A DNA stretch of 64,000 nucleotides from Punica granatum (taxonomy: Eukaryota > Streptophyta > Magnoliopsida > Myrtales > Lythraceae): the NCBI RefSeq assembly GCF_007655135.1, contig NC_045133.1, positions 19,441,845 to 19,505,844 of the forward strand, in the 5' to 3' direction. The notes beneath the pieces are model-generated. The model was not told the DNA's origin. It was given only the letters and a program-made list of their open reading frames with translations, and did not search any database. The position numbers and the translations under genes were made by a program. This document shows, piece after piece, positions 62,077 through 64,000 of this stretch (position 1 is its first letter; each line of letters begins with the position of its first letter).

Positions 62077-62765
62077 AATTTTTTTGTTTCCACCCCCTCC
62101 TCTCAGGTGCCTTTCTTCTTTCGATGCCGTCTCTGTGTCTCGGGGCATGTCTGGGAGATCTTTGTGGTAGATGTTTCTTGAGTTGTATAATTTTGGTTAT
62201 GCTCTGGTATTTTGGATTCGGAGTTGTTTGATTATTGGTACTATATAAAAGTCAGGGCTAAAAATGAACACGGATTTCATTCACTTTGTATTTCAGTTAA
62301 CCACTGATTAATTTGTGCGCAACAGCTTCTTTAGAACAAGGGAAATTCTACGTGAGACTTCAAGCACATGCATTTTCTCGGATACGGAGGAGATTCATGG
62401 TTCATGAGCTTTAGTGAGGGATATGGGAAATAAGTGATACAAAAATTCCTGTTAGCGGGAATCTAATTCAGAATCCCTTTGATTTTGCGGGCTTAGCGAA
62501 GGATAGAATAAAAGAAAATAAAGGAACACCGATGAGAATCGAATTTAGTTTCAGACTGGATTCATTGCCAGTCGACTACATCCTTTTCTCAAAGATATAC
62601 ATTTTCTAGATTTCAACTTGGAGAGGAGTTGAAGCTTTCAAGGGAACAGGCTCTTCCATTTGCTAATATACAAAAGATTAATGGAAGGGTAGGGATAGAT
62701 ATGGATTTGGTACGTTTGGTTATTACAAGTCATGTGCACATTTCTCCCATTTCTTCTTCTTAGCT
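62077..62765. other. Convergent 3' regions of SEC13 and the ABCB gene
   Basis: Two converging genes end here, 689 bp apart. It should contain both 3' UTRs. AATAAAATAAAG-like A-rich signals occur near 62507-62522. No further gene is recognised. Confidence 0.5.
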
Positions 62766-64000
62766 TTAGTTCAAATGTGCAGAGCTCCCCGTCCTCTGGA
62801 GGCTGACTAGCGAATAGTAAGCCCCCGACGGCCCTTTGGCCAGTAGGGACGAGTGGTTCCCTTTCTCCACCACCTTCCCCTTATCCAAAACAGCAATCTG
62901 GTCACAGTTCTGGATAGTGCTCAGCCTGTGGGCAACCACCACGCTTGTCCTCCCCACCATCAGCCGCTCCAGCGCGTCCTGGACGACTTTCTCCGATTGG
63001 CTGTCGAGCGCGCTTGTCGCCTCGTCCAGCAGCAGGATCGTCGGGTTCCTCAATATAGCACGTGCGATGGCGATCCTCTGCTTCTGCCCACCTGACAGCT
63101 GCACCCCTCTGTCCCCGCACCATGTGTCGTACCCGTCCTTGAGGGCCGCGACGAAGTCATGCGCGTTGGCAGCCTTGGCTGCCTCTATGATCTCGGCCTC
63201 GCCCGTGCTCTCGGACGCTCCGTACATGATGTTCTCCCTTATGGTGCCGGCGAACAGCGTTGGCTCCTGGCTTACGAGTGCAATGTGCTTCCTCAGTGAT
63301 CGGAGGTGGTACGACCTGATGTCCCGACCGTCGATCTTCACCGTGCCCCTTAGTGGGTCGTAGAACCTTTCAATCAGACCGATGATGGTCGACTTGCCAG
63401 ACCCGCTCTGGCCTACAAGTGCCGTCGATTTCCCCGCCTCAATCCTAATTGAGAAGTCCTGGAAGATCATGACATCAGGCCTAGCCGGGTACGCGAAGTC
63501 CACATCGCGAAGTTCCACGTGGCCCATTATCTTTTCGGGCCGGACCCCTTCTGGGTCCTCAGGTTCGATCCTAGTGTACCGATCCAATACAGCAAATACC
63601 GAACCCACAGCATCGGAGCCCTTGGCAAGGTCTGTTGTCATGCTCCCAGCATCTGCTATAACCCTTCCCGTACTCACCAGGATCATGAAGGTCTCGAAGA
63701 GCGACTTTGCGGTGATATAGCCTTCAGAGATGAGCTTACCGCCGTACCAAAAGTCCAAAGCCCAGGTGCAGGAGGTCAGGCTCTGGGACGCCCCGAGCCC
63801 AAGCCCAGCGTACCACGACTGCTTAATGCTCTCTCTCCTAGGGCCCTCCTGGGACTTCTCGAGCATCCTAAGGATGCGGTCCTGAGAAGAGAAGGCCGTG
63901 ATGGTTCTAAGGTTGGACACGGCCTCAGCCGCGAGCTTGCTGCTCTCGTCTTGTGCTTTTATGGCCTTCTGAGACATGCTCTTGAGCAGCACTCTTCTTG
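62766..64000 (-). CDS. ABC transporter B family (MDR/P-glycoprotein-type), 3' part
   Basis: The frame is open to the right edge, so this is the last exon of a larger gene, encoding about 411 residues of the usual 1250 or so. It starts in the last part of the second transmembrane domain ([31 protein letters not shown]) and includes the complete second nucleotide-binding domain: Walker [11 protein letters not shown]-loop VSQEPTLF, signature LSGGQKQR, Walker [12 protein letters not shown], and H-loop VVAHRLST. The end is [12 protein letters not shown]. It resembles the ABCB15-type clade of plant full-size ABCB proteins, plasma-membrane exporters that include auxin transporters; the exact member and substrate cannot be told from this part. 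All catalytic motifs of the second ATP site are intact. Confidence 0.92.
   Translation of the reverse strand, partial: RRVLLKSMSQKAIKAQDESSKLAAEAVSNLRTITAFSSQDRILRMLEKSQEGPRRESIKQSWYAGLGLGASQSLTSCTWALDFWYGGKLISEGYITAKSLFETFMILVSTGRVIADAGSMTTDLAKGSDAVGSVFAVLDRYTRIEPEDPEGVRPEKIMGHVELRDVDFAYPARPDVMIFQDFSIRIEAGKSTALVGQSGSGKSTIIGLIERFYDPLRGTVKIDGRDIRSYHLRSLRKHIALVSQEPTLFAGTIRENIMYGASESTGEAEIIEAAKAANAHDFVAALKDGYDTWCGDRGVQLSGGQKQRIAIARAILRNPTILLLDEATSALDSQSEKVVQDALERLMVGRTSVVVAHRLSTIQNCDQIAVLDKGKVVEKGNHSSLLAKGPSGAYYSLVSLQRTGSSAHLN

Overview
The window is nuclear DNA from a flowering plant, most likely a eudicot. Genes carry GT-AG introns, intergenic DNA is AT-rich, and the protein families are plant-type: a plastid-targeted S21, an AGC-VIII kinase with DFD in place of DFG, an ABCB transporter and a BCS1-like AAA-ATPase. 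I cannot fix the species.

Positions 1-25,400 hold almost no intact host genes and many transposable-element relics. They include a 558-bp TRIM-type LTR element (4969-5526), three foldback elements (about 4651-4945, 7505-8610 and 20540-21404), a SINE-like insertion (16235-16407), a decayed LINE (21797-22866), several small MITEs, and an AP2/ERF-like gene fragment (about 7085-7267). The most notable object is a 3.4-kb Mutator-like element (10356-13752) with TIRs of about 510 bp and an exact 10-bp target-site duplication. Its interior carries the last two exons of a glutathione peroxidase gene on + and the last exon of an unrecognised gene on -, so it has Pack-MULE structure.

Positions 25,500-33,510 form a gene cluster: plastid ribosomal protein bS21 (+, 2 exons), an RlmD/TrmA-type RNA uracil-5-methyltransferase (-, 15 exons, one a GC-AG intron, 510 aa reconstructed), and a single-exon BCS1-like AAA-ATPase (-).

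Positions 34,240-44,870 are a tandem duplication of a 9-exon D-2-hydroxyacid dehydrogenase gene on -. The proximal copy B (41152-44725) is intact and encodes 345 aa. Copy A (35462-38963) is a pseudogene with a lost exon-1 donor, a GT-to-GA donor change and three 1-nt deletions. A DUF4283 retroelement relic lies between them. A second tandem duplication of about 2.5 kb without recognisable genes follows directly (44878-50111). In each duplication one copy carries a MITE that the other lacks, which gives exact empty sites.

Positions 54,000-64,000 carry three more host genes: a D6PK-like AGC kinase (+, 2 exons), SEC13 (+, intronless CDS with a probable 5' UTR intron), and the 3' part of an ABCB transporter (-) that runs off the right edge. 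These genes have unrelated housekeeping, signalling and transport roles, and no operon-like or pathway cluster is apparent.
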